Part shown: positions 1 to 7,236 of the stretch, one piece after another
How the letters are laid out: every line of letters starts with the position of its first letter
Position numbering within the stretch: position 1 is the stretch's first letter
Origin: Candidatus Gastranaerophilales bacterium
GTDB lineage: Bacteria > Cyanobacteriota > Vampirovibrionia > Gastranaerophilales > Gastranaerophilaceae
DNA length: 16,042 bases
NCBI GenBank assembly: GCA_900752845.1
Contig: CAADWU010000120.1
Coordinates: 1-16,042 of the forward strand
Reading direction: 5' to 3'
Made by a program: the position numbers and the translations under genes
Notes under the pieces: generated by a model
The model's database searches: none
What the model was told of the DNA's origin: nothing
The model's input: only the letters and a program-made list of their open reading frames with translations

Positions 1-146
1 CCAGCCGTAATTCTGTTGGTATGACAGTTTTCGGAGGTATGATGGCAGTTGCTTTCTTAGGAACATTCTTAGTGCCGGCTTTCTTTGTTATGGTTGAAGA
101 TTTGAAAGTTTTCACTGCTAAAAATCTCAAAAAAAAGGATAAATAA
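1..146 (+). CDS. RND efflux transporter, C-terminal end (partial)
   Basis: Only the last 47 codons are present, in the frame ending at TAA 144-146. The peptide reads SRNSVGMTVFGGMMAVAFLG and continues into a hydrophobic stretch (TFLVPAFFVMV) and a short lysine-rich tail. This matches the last transmembrane helix of AcrB/MexB-type (HAE1) inner-membrane proton-driven exporters, where G(M/T)xVFGGM...FFVPxFF is conserved. The stop codon abuts the ATG of the TolC-like gene, so the two are co-transcribed and probably translationally coupled, consistent with a tripartite pump. The membrane-fusion partner would lie upstream, outside the window. Substrate cannot be told. Family assignment is firm despite the short fragment. 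Confidence 0.85.
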   Translation, partial: SRNSVGMTVFGGMMAVAFLGTFLVPAFFVMVEDLKVFTAKNLKKKDK

Positions 147-1562
147 ATGCTAAAGAAAATAATATTATTAAGTTTAATAATAGGATTAAATAATATAAAT
201 GCTTATTCAGAGGAAATAGGAAATAAGGTAAACGAAAAAGAATACCCTCAAGCTGAAGCAGTTTTACCTAAGACTAATGAAAAAGCAGACTTTGTTATTG
301 AAGGTTCAGTTGAGAAAAATATTGACATGACGCTGGAAAGATGTATAGAATTAACTCTGGGGAACAATCCACAGATAAATGCTGCGTTTCATGATATATT
401 AGCTTCTGATTCAAGAATTAAACAGGTATGGTCAAATTATTTTCCTCAATTGAGTTGGCAAACCGGTTATACAAGAATTCGTCAATTGCAATTGTCTGAT
501 GCGTTAGGCAGAAACCTGACATTTAACTATTATATTTTAGGCCAAATTACCTTCCAGCAAATGCTTTACGATTTTGGTGTAACTCAAAATCAAGCAACGA
601 TTAAGCGTTTGGATTATGAGGCTTACAAGACTACTCTGGGTGCAACTATTAATGATGTAATTTATCAGACTAAAGATGCTTATTATAATCTTTTGCTTGC
701 TTTTGAAAGTAAAAAGGTTGCTCAGGATACTGTTGATAAATTTGAAATGTTTTATAATCAGGCAAAAGCTTTCTATGAAATCGGAATGAACCCTAAAGTT
801 GATGTTACGATTGCAGAAGTTAATTTAAGTAATGCAAAATTACAGCTTATTCAGGCTGATAATGCCGTAAATCTGGCAATTGCAAGACTTAATAACATAA
901 TGGGCGTGCCTTTTATCGACAAGTATAATGTTCAGGAAAGACTTCAATACCAGCCTGTTGATATAACATTTAACAAAGCAGTTGATATTGCAAGAGAAGC
1001 AAGACCGGAACTTAAACTTGCAGAGCTTAAGGTTGAAAGTGCTAATCAAACATTAAAACTCGTTAAAAAATCATATTTCCCTACACTTTCCGTTGAAGGA
1101 CAATACCAGCTCGGAGGTAGAAGCTGGACAAATAACTATGGTTATAACTTCGGAGGATATCTGAACTTTCCGACAGTAAACGGTATGTTGATTAAAAACG
1201 AAATTCAGGAAGCAAGGTACTTGTACGATAAAGAACTGGCTAATGCAAGAAACACGCAAAACCAAATTTATCTTGAAATCCAAAATGCATTTTTAACTTT
1301 GGAAGAAAAGAAAAATCAAATGCCTGTTGCACTTCTTGGGGTTAAACAATCAAAAGAAAACTATGAACTTTCTTACGGAAGATATCGTGTGGGAGAAGCA
1401 AATCCGACAGAGCTTAAAGATGCACAGATTAATTACCAGCAGGCACAATTAAGCTACTATACGGCTATGTATCAGTACAATTCAGCTAAAGCTGCACTTG
1501 AAAAAGCTGTAGGTAAAAATTTAGCGGCTGAGTCATCCGATATTATTGAACTTGAAAAGTAA
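147..1562 (+). CDS. TolC-like outer-membrane efflux protein
   Basis: A 471-residue outer membrane factor. It has an N-terminal signal peptide (MLKKIILLSLIIGL, likely cleaved after NNINA). After a short linker come two outer-membrane-efflux repeats: a first with MTLERCIELTLGNNPQINAA and PQLSWQTGYTR, and a second with VDIAREARPELKLAELKVE and YFPTLSVEGQYQLGG, each ending in long alpha-helices. The length is normal for the family. Such proteins trimerise into a beta-barrel plus periplasmic tunnel. The ATG directly follows the stop of the RND gene, with AAGGAT just upstream inside that gene, so the pair is an operon for export across two membranes. It indicates a diderm cell. The substrate (drug, lipid or other) is not visible in the sequence. 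Confidence 0.92.
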   Translation: MLKKIILLSLIIGLNNINAYSEEIGNKVNEKEYPQAEAVLPKTNEKADFVIEGSVEKNIDMTLERCIELTLGNNPQINAAFHDILASDSRIKQVWSNYFPQLSWQTGYTRIRQLQLSDALGRNLTFNYYILGQITFQQMLYDFGVTQNQATIKRLDYEAYKTTLGATINDVIYQTKDAYYNLLLAFESKKVAQDTVDKFEMFYNQAKAFYEIGMNPKVDVTIAEVNLSNAKLQLIQADNAVNLAIARLNNIMGVPFIDKYNVQERLQYQPVDITFNKAVDIAREARPELKLAELKVESANQTLKLVKKSYFPTLSVEGQYQLGGRSWTNNYGYNFGGYLNFPTVNGMLIKNEIQEARYLYDKELANARNTQNQIYLEIQNAFLTLEEKKNQMPVALLGVKQSKENYELSYGRYRVGEANPTELKDAQINYQQAQLSYYTAMYQYNSAKAALEKAVGKNLAAESSDIIELEK

Positions 1563-1589
1563 TTAATCAAACCTTAATATTTGTTAACA

Positions 1590-1626
1590 ATAACTTCTTA
1601 AAAAGGCAATTTTTTTAAGAAGTTAT
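1590..1626 (+). terminator. AT-rich 15-bp hairpin after the TolC-like gene
   Basis: Positions 1590-1604 and 1612-1626 are perfectly complementary (15 bp, core AACTTCTT/AAGAAGTT) with a 7-base loop. The hairpin starts 27 bases after the TolC-like stop. It is followed by ATTTTATATATAT rather than a clean T run, so it may be a weak terminator or an mRNA-stabilising 3' end. The rest of 1563-1672 is AT-rich and shows no clear promoter for the next gene. Confidence 0.55.
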
Positions 1627-1672
1627 ATTTTATATATATGTAAGATATATAAATAAGAGAGAGAAAAAGAAA

Positions 1673-1960
1673 ATGTTACCTACAACAGCAGAATCAAATA
1701 ATAATACAGGCGGAAACGGTCAATTCGGTTCATTATTAAGAAAAAGAAAAACTAATCCGAGAGATGTCGACAGCTTTAATCTTGAAGATTATGAATATTT
1801 AGCTCAAAAAGATAAAAGAATGCGCTTTAATAATTCAAAAGATCCTATTTACTACGTATTCGATGTAATTGAGAACAGACCGATTAAAACATTGGCAAAA
1901 GAGTTTGTTAAAGATTCATTCTTTGAAGTCGCAAATTTTGTATCACAAGTCGTTAGATAA
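1673..1960 (+). CDS. Hypothetical protein, 95 residues
   Basis: Not recognised. The ATG is preceded by a purine-rich AGAGAGAG stretch that can serve as a ribosome-binding site, and codon use resembles the neighbours. The N-terminus is low-complexity and polar (Asn/Gly-rich, about residues 8-20). A basic patch LLRKRKTNPRD follows, then a compact C-terminal region with YYVFDVIENRPIKTLAKEFV. There is no signal peptide or membrane segment, so it is probably a small cytoplasmic protein. It stands alone between the TolC-like gene and the convergent ribosomal operon, and its 3' end is closed by the two-way terminator at 1993-2025. It is judged a real gene because of its isolation, its own ribosome-binding site and the lack of a competing frame. 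Confidence 0.65.
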   Translation: MLPTTAESNNNTGGNGQFGSLLRKRKTNPRDVDSFNLEDYEYLAQKDKRMRFNNSKDPIYYVFDVIENRPIKTLAKEFVKDSFFEVANFVSQVVR

Positions 1961-1992
1961 TCAATAGGAATAAAGGAAAAAGGAATAGCAAA

Positions 1993-2025
1993 AAAAAACA
2001 ACCGACATATTGCCGGTTGTTTTTT
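1993..2025. terminator. Bidirectional terminator between the 95-aa gene and rpsI
   Basis: Perfect 12-bp stem: AAAAAACAACCG at 1993-2004 pairs with CGGTTGTTTTTT at 2014-2025, with a 9-base loop. The A run on one side and T run on the other give a U tract in both directions. It can therefore end both the + strand gene at 1673-1960 and the long - strand ribosomal operon ending at 2045. Confidence 0.9.
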
Positions 2026-2044
2026 GTATATATTTTGGTAAATA

Positions 2045-2440
2045 TTAACGTTTTGAGAATTGGAAACGTTTTCTTGCACGTTTGCGGCCGTATTTTTTAC
2101 GTTCTTTAACACGTGGATCACGAGTTAAAAGTCCTTCTAAACGTAAAACGTTTTTGTATTCTTCATTAGCTTTAACCAATGCTCTTGAAATACCATGTCT
2201 GATAGCGCCGCATTGAGCAACAACACCGCCGCCAACAGCTTTAACTCTTATATCGTATTTTTCCTGATTGTCAGTTAATACTAAAGGTCTGTAAACTAAC
2301 ATTTCGATAGCAGGTCTGTTACCGATATAGTTTTTCAAAGTTTTACCGTTAACGAAAATTCTGCCTTTACCTTTTACAAGTTTAACAACAGCAATAGAGG
2401 TTTTTCTGCGTCCTGTAGCCATAATTTCTTTATCTGCCAT
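2045..2440 (-). CDS. rpsI: Small ribosomal subunit protein uS9
   Basis: 131 residues, normal length. It has the family start MATGRRKTSIAVVKL after a six-residue extension, then GKGRIFVNGKTL, the GGGVVAQCGAIRHGISRAL block, and the basic C-terminal tail ending QFSKR that reaches the decoding centre tRNA. The chosen start at 2440 overlaps the rplM stop by one base (TAATG) and has GGAGG inside the rplM end. The inner Met7 lacks such a site. The pairing rplM-rpsI is near universal, and here it closes the operon, 19 bases before the shared terminator. Confidence 0.97.
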   Translation of the reverse strand: MADKEIMATGRRKTSIAVVKLVKGKGRIFVNGKTLKNYIGNRPAIEMLVYRPLVLTDNQEKYDIRVKAVGGGVVAQCGAIRHGISRALVKANEEYKNVLRLEGLLTRDPRVKERKKYGRKRARKRFQFSKR

Positions 2441-2877
2441 TATTTAGCCTCCTTTTCCAACACGATTGGTTTTTGTGCTGCATGCGGATGTTCGCTTCCT
2501 GCATAGATTTTAAGTTTAGTCAATTGTTCTGCTCCTAAAGTGTTATGAGGTAACATACCTTTTACTGCTTTTTCAATTGCTAATCTTGCATCTTTTTCCA
2601 TCAATTCTTTGAATGATGCTGATTTTAATCCACCCGGATATCCGGTGTGGTGATAATAAATTTTATCAGTTTCTTTTTTACCTGTTACACGTACCTTGTC
2701 AGCGTTGATAACAACTACGAAGTCGCCTGTGTCAACGTTAGGAGTGTATTCAGGTTTGTTTTTTCCTCTAAGAATATTTGCTATTCTGGTAGCTAATCTG
2801 CCGAGAATTTCATTCTCTGCATCTATTAAATACCATTTTCTTTCTACTTCTAGAGGTTTTGCTGAATAAGTTTTCAT
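2440..2877 (-). CDS. rplM: Large ribosomal subunit protein uL13
   Basis: 145 residues, family length. It shows the N-terminal WYLIDAENEILGRLATRIAN, then GKNKPEYTPNVDTGDFVVVI, the signature KIYYHHTGYPGGLK, and AVKGMLPHNTLG near residues 105-116. It binds 23S rRNA early in 50S assembly. A ribosome-binding site GGAG lies 8 bases before the ATG in the 20-base gap after truA. It is coupled to rpsI by a one-base stop/start overlap. Confidence 0.97.
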   Translation of the reverse strand: MKTYSAKPLEVERKWYLIDAENEILGRLATRIANILRGKNKPEYTPNVDTGDFVVVINADKVRVTGKKETDKIYYHHTGYPGGLKSASFKELMEKDARLAIEKAVKGMLPHNTLGAEQLTKLKIYAGSEHPHAAQKPIVLEKEAK

Positions 2878-2897
2878 GCTTAGTCTCCATTTATATT

Positions 2898-3665
2898 TTA
2901 ATATATTACTTTCATTAGTGTCAGACCATACGGACTGACTGTATGTCCTGCTTTTGTTCTGTCACAGGCCTCTAGGACTTGTTTCATATATTCTGCGGGA
3001 CGGTTATGTCCTTCTATTTCAAGAAGGGTTCCGACAATAGTTCTTACCATATTATATAAAAACCTGTTTCCTATAATATCAATAATCACTTTATCACCGA
3101 TTTTTTGACAATCGGCTTTTTCTATAAAACAAACTTTGCTCGGGTTTAGCGTTCCGGAGCTTTTGAAACTGGAGAAATCATGTTCGCCGAGTAAATAGTT
3201 CAAGGCTTTTTGCATTCTTTCCATATTAATGTCATATTTTATCCTCATCAAGTCTCCGTCAAATGCGTTTTTACATTTACGATTAATAAATACGTATCTG
3301 TAATAACGTTTTTTAGCAGACTTTTGAGCATGAAATTTTTCATCTACCTGTTTCAAATCAGTGACAGAAATATCATCGGGCAATATTTCATTAAGAGAAT
3401 AGATAAACTTTGAAGCAACAATAGATTTATCTGTGTCAAAATGAACTGTCTGCCCTTCTGAATTGACTCCTCTGTCAGTTCTTCCGGAAAAGATTGTTTT
3501 AATCTGTCGGTTTTTATTTTCGGTTTTACCGATTATCAATTTACAAAGTGCTTTTTCAAGTTCTCCCTGTATAGTCGGGGTTTGAATTTCTATGCCGTTT
3601 TCAAACTGGATTTGACTACCGGCATAGTCTTTACCGATATACTGAACCTGAAGCGAGTAACGCAT
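2898..3665 (-). CDS. truA: tRNA pseudouridine(38-40) synthase TruA
   Basis: 255 residues. It isomerises uridines 38-40 in the tRNA anticodon stem. The catalytic aspartate is in SGRTDRGVNSEGQ (Asp64). Other family marks are YIGKDYAGSQIQ at the N-terminus, RYYRYVF near 120-126, and FLYNMVRTIVGTLLEIG-like sequence near the C-terminus. Two family positions differ: the usual GVH(A) is GVNS and the usual GWQ is GSQ. These are tolerable substitutions but unusual. Order rplQ-truA-rplM-rpsI is typical of cyanobacteria and Firmicutes. There is no Shine-Dalgarno sequence. The start lies four bases after the rplQ stop, inside a small hairpin, which suggests obligatory coupling to rplQ translation. Confidence 0.94.
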   Translation of the reverse strand: MRYSLQVQYIGKDYAGSQIQFENGIEIQTPTIQGELEKALCKLIIGKTENKNRQIKTIFSGRTDRGVNSEGQTVHFDTDKSIVASKFIYSLNEILPDDISVTDLKQVDEKFHAQKSAKKRYYRYVFINRKCKNAFDGDLMRIKYDINMERMQKALNYLLGEHDFSSFKSSGTLNPSKVCFIEKADCQKIGDKVIIDIIGNRFLYNMVRTIVGTLLEIEGHNRPAEYMKQVLEACDRTKAGHTVSPYGLTLMKVIY

Positions 3666-3679
3666 TGGTTTATACCAAT
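3664..3679 (-). promoter_or_regulatory. Hairpin over the rplQ stop / truA start junction
   Basis: On the - strand the junction reads ATTGGT-ATAA-ACCAAT-G. The arms (3674-3679 and 3664-3669) are perfectly complementary. The rplQ stop codon UAA lies in the loop region (3670-3672) and the first two bases of the truA ATG lie at the end of the 3' arm. No ribosome-binding site precedes truA. A ribosome ending at rplQ would open the hairpin, so this looks like a translational-coupling element. Confidence 0.5.
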
Positions 3680-4098
3680 TGAATTAATGCCATTTCTGAA
3701 GCATCGCCACGTCTTGGCGGTAATCTGAATATTCTTGTGTATCCGCCTTGACGGTCTGAATATTTTTTACCGATTATTACAAACAATTTTCTTAAAACTG
3801 TTTGAGCAGCTAATTTTTTGTCAGCTTGAGGAGCTTCAAAAACTTCGCCTGTAGCTAAGTCCATAAATTGACCGATTTCTTTGTCATAAATGAATTTAGC
3901 AGCTTGACGGCGAGCGTGTAAGTCGCCTCTTTTTGCAAGGGTGATAATTTCTTCAGCATATGGTCTTAAAGCTTTTGCTCTAGCCATAGTTGTTTTGATT
4001 TCACCGTGAACAAAAAGTTCAGTTGCTAAAGAACGTAACAAAGCATCTCTTTGATCCTTTGCTTTTCCCAGCGTATGTTTTTTAGTTTGGTGTCTCAT
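3670..4098 (-). CDS. rplQ: Large ribosomal subunit protein bL17
   Basis: 142 residues. It begins MRHQTKKHTLGKAKDQRDAL and contains LATELFVHGEIKTTMARAKALRP, the classic bL17 N-terminal half. The C-terminal part has KKYSDRQGGYTRIFRLPPRRGD. It is longer than the common 116-130 residues because of about 20 extra residues around 74-98 (GQFMDLATGEVFEAPQADKK) before the final conserved block. AAAGGA precedes the ATG. It lies 48 bases after rpoA, the standard position at the end of the alpha operon. Confidence 0.96.
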   Translation of the reverse strand: MRHQTKKHTLGKAKDQRDALLRSLATELFVHGEIKTTMARAKALRPYAEEIITLAKRGDLHARRQAAKFIYDKEIGQFMDLATGEVFEAPQADKKLAAQTVLRKLFVIIGKKYSDRQGGYTRIFRLPPRRGDASEMALIQLV

Positions 4099-4146
4099 TT
4101 TTGTATTCCTTTATTTTTAGTATTATTATTTGTTAAATTGTAGTAT

Positions 4147-5112
4147 TTATACTTCTTCTTCAACTTCAGGGTTTGGAGCAAGGTCTAAACCGAAGTGTTG
4201 AAGTCTTTCAATAACTTCGTCAGATGATTTTTTACCGAAGTTTTTAATATTTAATAAATCATGTTCTGATTTTTTCAATAATTCAGCCATTGAATTTATG
4301 CTTGCACGTTTCAAGCAGTTGTATGCTCTTACAGACAATTCCAATTCTTCAATTGTCATTGTTGGTGCGTTTGAATCATCTTCAACTTCTTCTTCAATAG
4401 TCATTGAAGGAGTAATTACAGGCTGACCTGTAATTGAAGCGATTTGCATAAAGTGGTCAATCAATAAGTTTGAAGCTTGGCTTAAAGCGTTAGTTACATC
4501 GATTGAACCGTTAGACCAAATTTCAAGAGTCAACTTGTCGAAGTCAATTGAATCGCCTACACGAGTGCTTTCAACGTTGTAGCTTACACGTTTGATAGGC
4601 ATGAATGTTGCATCGATAGGAAGAACATCAATTGATACGCCTTTTGAATCTCTAGGAACATCGTGTGCAACGTATCCTTTACCTGTTTCAACAACTACAT
4701 CAGCATGGAAGCTTCCGCCATCTGCTACTGTACAGATTAACCAGTCAGGGTTAACAACTTTAACGCCTGCTGGAAGCTGAATATCACTTGCGAGTACTGC
4801 GCCCGGACGGTCAACATCTATTCTTAAATGTTGAGGTTCTTTGGAATCAGTTTTTACAACTAATCCTTTAAGGTTTAGCATAACATCAATAACATCTTCC
4901 AATACACCAGGAATTGCAGTGTATTCATGAGTGATACCTTCAATTCTTGCAGAAGTAACAGCTGTTCCTTCCAAGCTTGAAAGAAGTACACGTCTTAAAG
5001 AATTACCGATTGTTGTACCGAAGCCTTTTTCTAATGGCTCAATTACGAATTTACCGTATTGTGAACCGTCAGAACTTGTTGTTGTATTAACACATTTAAT
5101 TTTTAATTCCAT
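4147..5112 (-). CDS. rpoA: DNA-directed RNA polymerase subunit alpha
   Basis: 321 residues, full length. The N-terminal dimerisation domain (about 1-230) has KFVIEPLEKGFGTTIGNSLR and the LLSSLEGTAVTSARIEG and IPGVLEDV motifs that scaffold beta and beta'. An acidic linker follows (IEEEVEDDSNAP). The C-terminal domain (about 250-312) has LELSVRAYNCLKRASINSM and LLNIKNFGKKSSDEVIERL. The Arg and Asn-Cys-Leu-Lys positions that contact UP-element DNA in E. coli alpha are kept, so UP-element recognition is expected. The ribosome-binding site TAGGAG lies before the ATG. It is positioned rpsD-rpoA-rplQ as in many bacteria. Confidence 0.97.
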   Translation of the reverse strand: MELKIKCVNTTTSSDGSQYGKFVIEPLEKGFGTTIGNSLRRVLLSSLEGTAVTSARIEGITHEYTAIPGVLEDVIDVMLNLKGLVVKTDSKEPQHLRIDVDRPGAVLASDIQLPAGVKVVNPDWLICTVADGGSFHADVVVETGKGYVAHDVPRDSKGVSIDVLPIDATFMPIKRVSYNVESTRVGDSIDFDKLTLEIWSNGSIDVTNALSQASNLLIDHFMQIASITGQPVITPSMTIEEEVEDDSNAPTMTIEELELSVRAYNCLKRASINSMAELLKKSEHDLLNIKNFGKKSSDEVIERLQHFGLDLAPNPEVEEEV

Positions 5113-5179
5113 TTTTTAATCTCCTAGTTTTTGTTAACTATTTTGGATTTCTCCGATGAGTGTTCTAAATCACATTACG

Positions 5180-5782
5180 TTATTTAGAGTAGTACTCGAT
5201 TACAAGTTGTTCTTTAAATTCAGGATCTAATTCTTCTCTTTCAGGAATTCTGTCGAAAGTGATTTTTAGAGCTTCCTTGTCGATTGTCATCCAAGCCGGT
5301 GCACAAGCCATATCAATCATTTCTGTTACGCTTTTTAAGAAAGCTGTACTTTTTGATCTGATAGTGATTACGTCGCCTGATTTTACCAGGTAAGATGGAA
5401 TATCAACTTTTTTACCGTTAACAAGAACGTGACCGTGGTTAACGATTTGTCTTGTTTGTTTACGTGTGATACCTAAGCCTGCTCTGAATAGAACGTTGTC
5501 TAATCTTGATTCAAGGATTTGTAAAAGGATTGTACCTGTTACGCCTTTTCTTCTTGCAGCTTCGTTGTAATATTTTGCAAATTGTTTTTCACTTACAAGG
5601 TAAGTAAATCTGATTTTTTGTTTTTCTGCCAAGTGAAGTGCATATTCAGAAAGTTTTTTTCTTACTGCACCATGTTGACCTGAAGCAGTTTGTCTCATAG
5701 AAGATGTTAATTTTCTGTTAGACAAATCTTTTACTTTTTTATTTCTAAATAATTTATTACTTGGTCCTGTATATCTAGCCAT
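5180..5782 (-). CDS. rpsD: Small ribosomal subunit protein uS4
   Basis: 200 residues, normal length. It is a primary 16S rRNA binder and in many bacteria an autoregulator of its own operon. It starts MARYTGPSNKLFRNKKVKDL. The two N-terminal zinc cysteines of the C+ form are absent (Ser/Phe at those places), so this is the zinc-free version. The S4 RNA-binding domain is visible around 92-155: LESRLDNVLFRAGLGITRKQ, then RQIVNHGHVLVNGKKVDIPS. An AAAAGGAG ribosome-binding site precedes the ATG. It lies between rpsK and rpoA, and the 136-base gap upstream contains a possible regulatory fold. Confidence 0.96.
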   Translation of the reverse strand: MARYTGPSNKLFRNKKVKDLSNRKLTSSMRQTASGQHGAVRKKLSEYALHLAEKQKIRFTYLVSEKQFAKYYNEAARRKGVTGTILLQILESRLDNVLFRAGLGITRKQTRQIVNHGHVLVNGKKVDIPSYLVKSGDVITIRSKSTAFLKSVTEMIDMACAPAWMTIDKEALKITFDRIPEREELDPEFKEQLVIEYYSK

Positions 5783-5918
5783 TTGTTGTTTTTCTCCTTT
5801 TAATTGCGACAGGGCGTCTATGGTTTACTTTTTTGGCTTATAAAGCAAGCCCCTGCCTGTGTACATTGTTTAGTGTTTAAAACTTAACGCTTTGACAGTA
5901 TTAGTCTCTAAGCTTGTA
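5783..5918 (-). promoter_or_regulatory. Possible structured leader between rpsK and rpsD
   Basis: In the - strand RNA a GGCTT/AAGCC hairpin (5847-5851 with 5835-5839, 7-base loop) sits inside a longer-range pairing ACAGG/CCTGT (5856-5860 with 5809-5813), just ahead of the rpsD ribosome-binding site. In other bacteria S4 represses from leaders near rpsM or rpsD. That this fold is such an S4 site is inference from position and structure only. Confidence 0.35.
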
Positions 5919-6305
5919 TTAAACACGACGTTTTTTAGGCGGACGGCATCCGTTGTGAGGAATAGGAGTTACATCTTTGATTAATGTAATTTCCAAACCT
6001 GCTGCCTGGATTGCTCTGATTGCAGTTTCTCTACCTGAACCAGGTCCTTTGATGTGAACTTCAACTTTTTTCATACCTTGATCTATAGATTTTTTAGCTA
6101 CAAGTTCAGCTGCTGATTGAGCTGCGAACGGAGTTCCTTTTCTTGCGCCTTTAAAACCTGTAGCACCTGCTGTTGCCCAAGCAATAGCATTACCTTGAGT
6201 ATCTGTAGAAGTTACGATTGTATTGTTAAATGTTGACTGAATGTGTACAACACCTTGCAATACGTTCTTTTTTTCTTTTTTCTTTGTTTTTACTGGTCTT
6301 GCCAT
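5919..6305 (-). CDS. rpsK: Small ribosomal subunit protein uS11
   Basis: 128 residues, family length. The lysine-rich N-terminus is followed by GVVHIQSTFNNTIVTSTDTQ, then WATAGATGFKGARKGTPFAAQ, VEVHIKGPGSGRETAIRAIQ, and the C-terminal PHNGCRPPKKRRV signature. It sits on the 30S platform and interacts with the mRNA-tRNA helix in the E site region. AAAGGA precedes the ATG, 66 bases downstream of rpsM. Confidence 0.97.
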   Translation of the reverse strand: MARPVKTKKKEKKNVLQGVVHIQSTFNNTIVTSTDTQGNAIAWATAGATGFKGARKGTPFAAQSAAELVAKKSIDQGMKKVEVHIKGPGSGRETAIRAIQAAGLEITLIKDVTPIPHNGCRPPKKRRV

Positions 6306-6371
6306 TTTTATTATCCTTTATTTTATTACTTTTGTAAGTTACTTAATTTTTTTGGATTACTTAGAAATTAA

Positions 6372-6737
6372 TTATTTCTTTTTAGTAATAGCCATACCTT
6401 TTTTACCACGACGAGTTCTTGCGTTTGTTTTAGTTCTTTGACCTCTGCAAGGAAGGTTGCGTTTGTGTCTCATTCCTCTGTAAGAACCGATTTCTTGAAG
6501 ACGTTTAATATTCATTGTTACTTCACGACGAAGGTCACCTTCGATGTGGTAGTTAGATAATTCGTTTCTTAAAAGTTTAATATCTTCATCTGTTAAATCA
6601 TCTGTTCTAAGGTCAGGTGAAATTCCTGTTGCTTTCAAGATATTTTCGCTTCTTTTAGGTCCGATTCCGTAGATATATGTAAGAGCTACGATAATTCTTT
6701 TGTTACGAGGTAAATCTACCCCTGCCAGTCTTGCCAT
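6372..6737 (-). CDS. rpsM: Small ribosomal subunit protein uS13
   Basis: 121 residues. It starts MARLAGVDLPRNKRIIVALT, followed by YIYGIGPKRSENILKATGIS (helix-hairpin-helix), RREVTMNIKRLQEIGSYRGM, and RHKRNLPCRGQRTKTNARTR near the C-terminus. It contacts the P-site tRNA and the 50S head bridge. GAAAGGA lies before the ATG. It is separated from rpmJ by an unusually long 260-base spacer. Confidence 0.97.
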   Translation of the reverse strand: MARLAGVDLPRNKRIIVALTYIYGIGPKRSENILKATGISPDLRTDDLTDEDIKLLRNELSNYHIEGDLRREVTMNIKRLQEIGSYRGMRHKRNLPCRGQRTKTNARTRRGKKGMAITKKK

Positions 6738-6997
6738 TTTTCTTTTTCCTTTCTCTTGGCTTTTGGTGCGGTTCCAGCTGTTACACTCTGTTTCCGTACC
6801 CTTGTTGTTAGATTTTTTTGTGTATGAGGGTTAAATACTTCCTCACCATTGACCGTTTAAGTCCGTCAATTCGACTTAGATTTTATTAGATTATTGCTTC
6901 ACTCGGACAAGCCGCTCATTTCACTTCGTTACCATTTGCTTTTGTCCTCATCACTCCGGCATTCTGTTCGCATCGCTCACTTCAGCCTACGCAAAAT
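6738..6997 (-). other. Long rpmJ-rpsM spacer with GC-richer degenerate repeats
   Basis: 260 bases without a gene. On the - strand the first ~105 bases after the rpmJ stop are GC-richer than the surroundings. They carry recurring words: GAAGTGAGCGATGCGAAC, CCGGAGTGATGAGGAC, GAAGTGAAATGAGCGG, CCGAGTGAAGC. Further down, overlapping short inverted repeats (AAGTC...GACTT and TTGAC...GTCAA, about 6845-6880) could form alternative hairpins. No convincing promoter is seen, so rpsM and downstream genes are probably read through from infA. Confidence 0.45.
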
Positions 6998-7111
6998 CTA
7001 ACCTTGTCTTTGTTTATGTTTAGGGTTTTCACAAATTACTGCGATTCTGCCTTTTCTTTTGATACATTTGCATTTATCGCACATAGGTTTTACTGATGAT
7101 CTGACTTTCAT
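6998..7111 (-). CDS. rpmJ: Large ribosomal subunit protein bL36
   Basis: A 37-codon gene ending in TAG at 6998-7000. The protein starts MKVRSSVKPMCDKCKCIKRK and ends ICENPKHKQRQG. The four zinc ligands of the C+ form are present: Cys11, Cys14, Cys27 and His32. AAAGGAAAAGAAA precedes the ATG. The order infA-rpmJ-rpsM is the standard one. The 125-base gap to infA is longer than usual and holds a hairpin. Confidence 0.96.
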   Translation of the reverse strand: MKVRSSVKPMCDKCKCIKRKGRIAVICENPKHKQRQG

Positions 7112-7186
7112 TTTCTTTTCCTTTATATTGTTTTGTACGTTTATTTGTCTTGCTCGTTCGCCTTATACGTGTATTCGGTGGTCGTT

Positions 7187-7209
7187 TGCAATGGCTCTGC
7201 CATTTGCCA
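7187..7209 (-). other. Hairpin in the infA-rpmJ spacer
   Basis: GCAATGGC at 7188-7195 pairs with GCCATTTGC at 7199-7207 (8 bp, one bulged base, 3-base loop). No T run follows on the - strand, so it does not look like a terminator. An RNA-processing or attenuation role is possible. The spacer right after the infA stop also contains GCGCAAGTGAGCCGAGTG, similar in wording to the rpmJ-rpsM spacer. Confidence 0.45.
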
Positions 7210-7236
7210 AGCCTTGCACACTCGGCTCACTTGCGC

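Noticed and set aside
1959..1987. Purine-rich AATCAATAGGAA-type sequence repeated near 11652-11679
   Set aside because: Only a 12-base exact match in an AT-rich window, with no consistent position relative to genes or terminators; likely chance.
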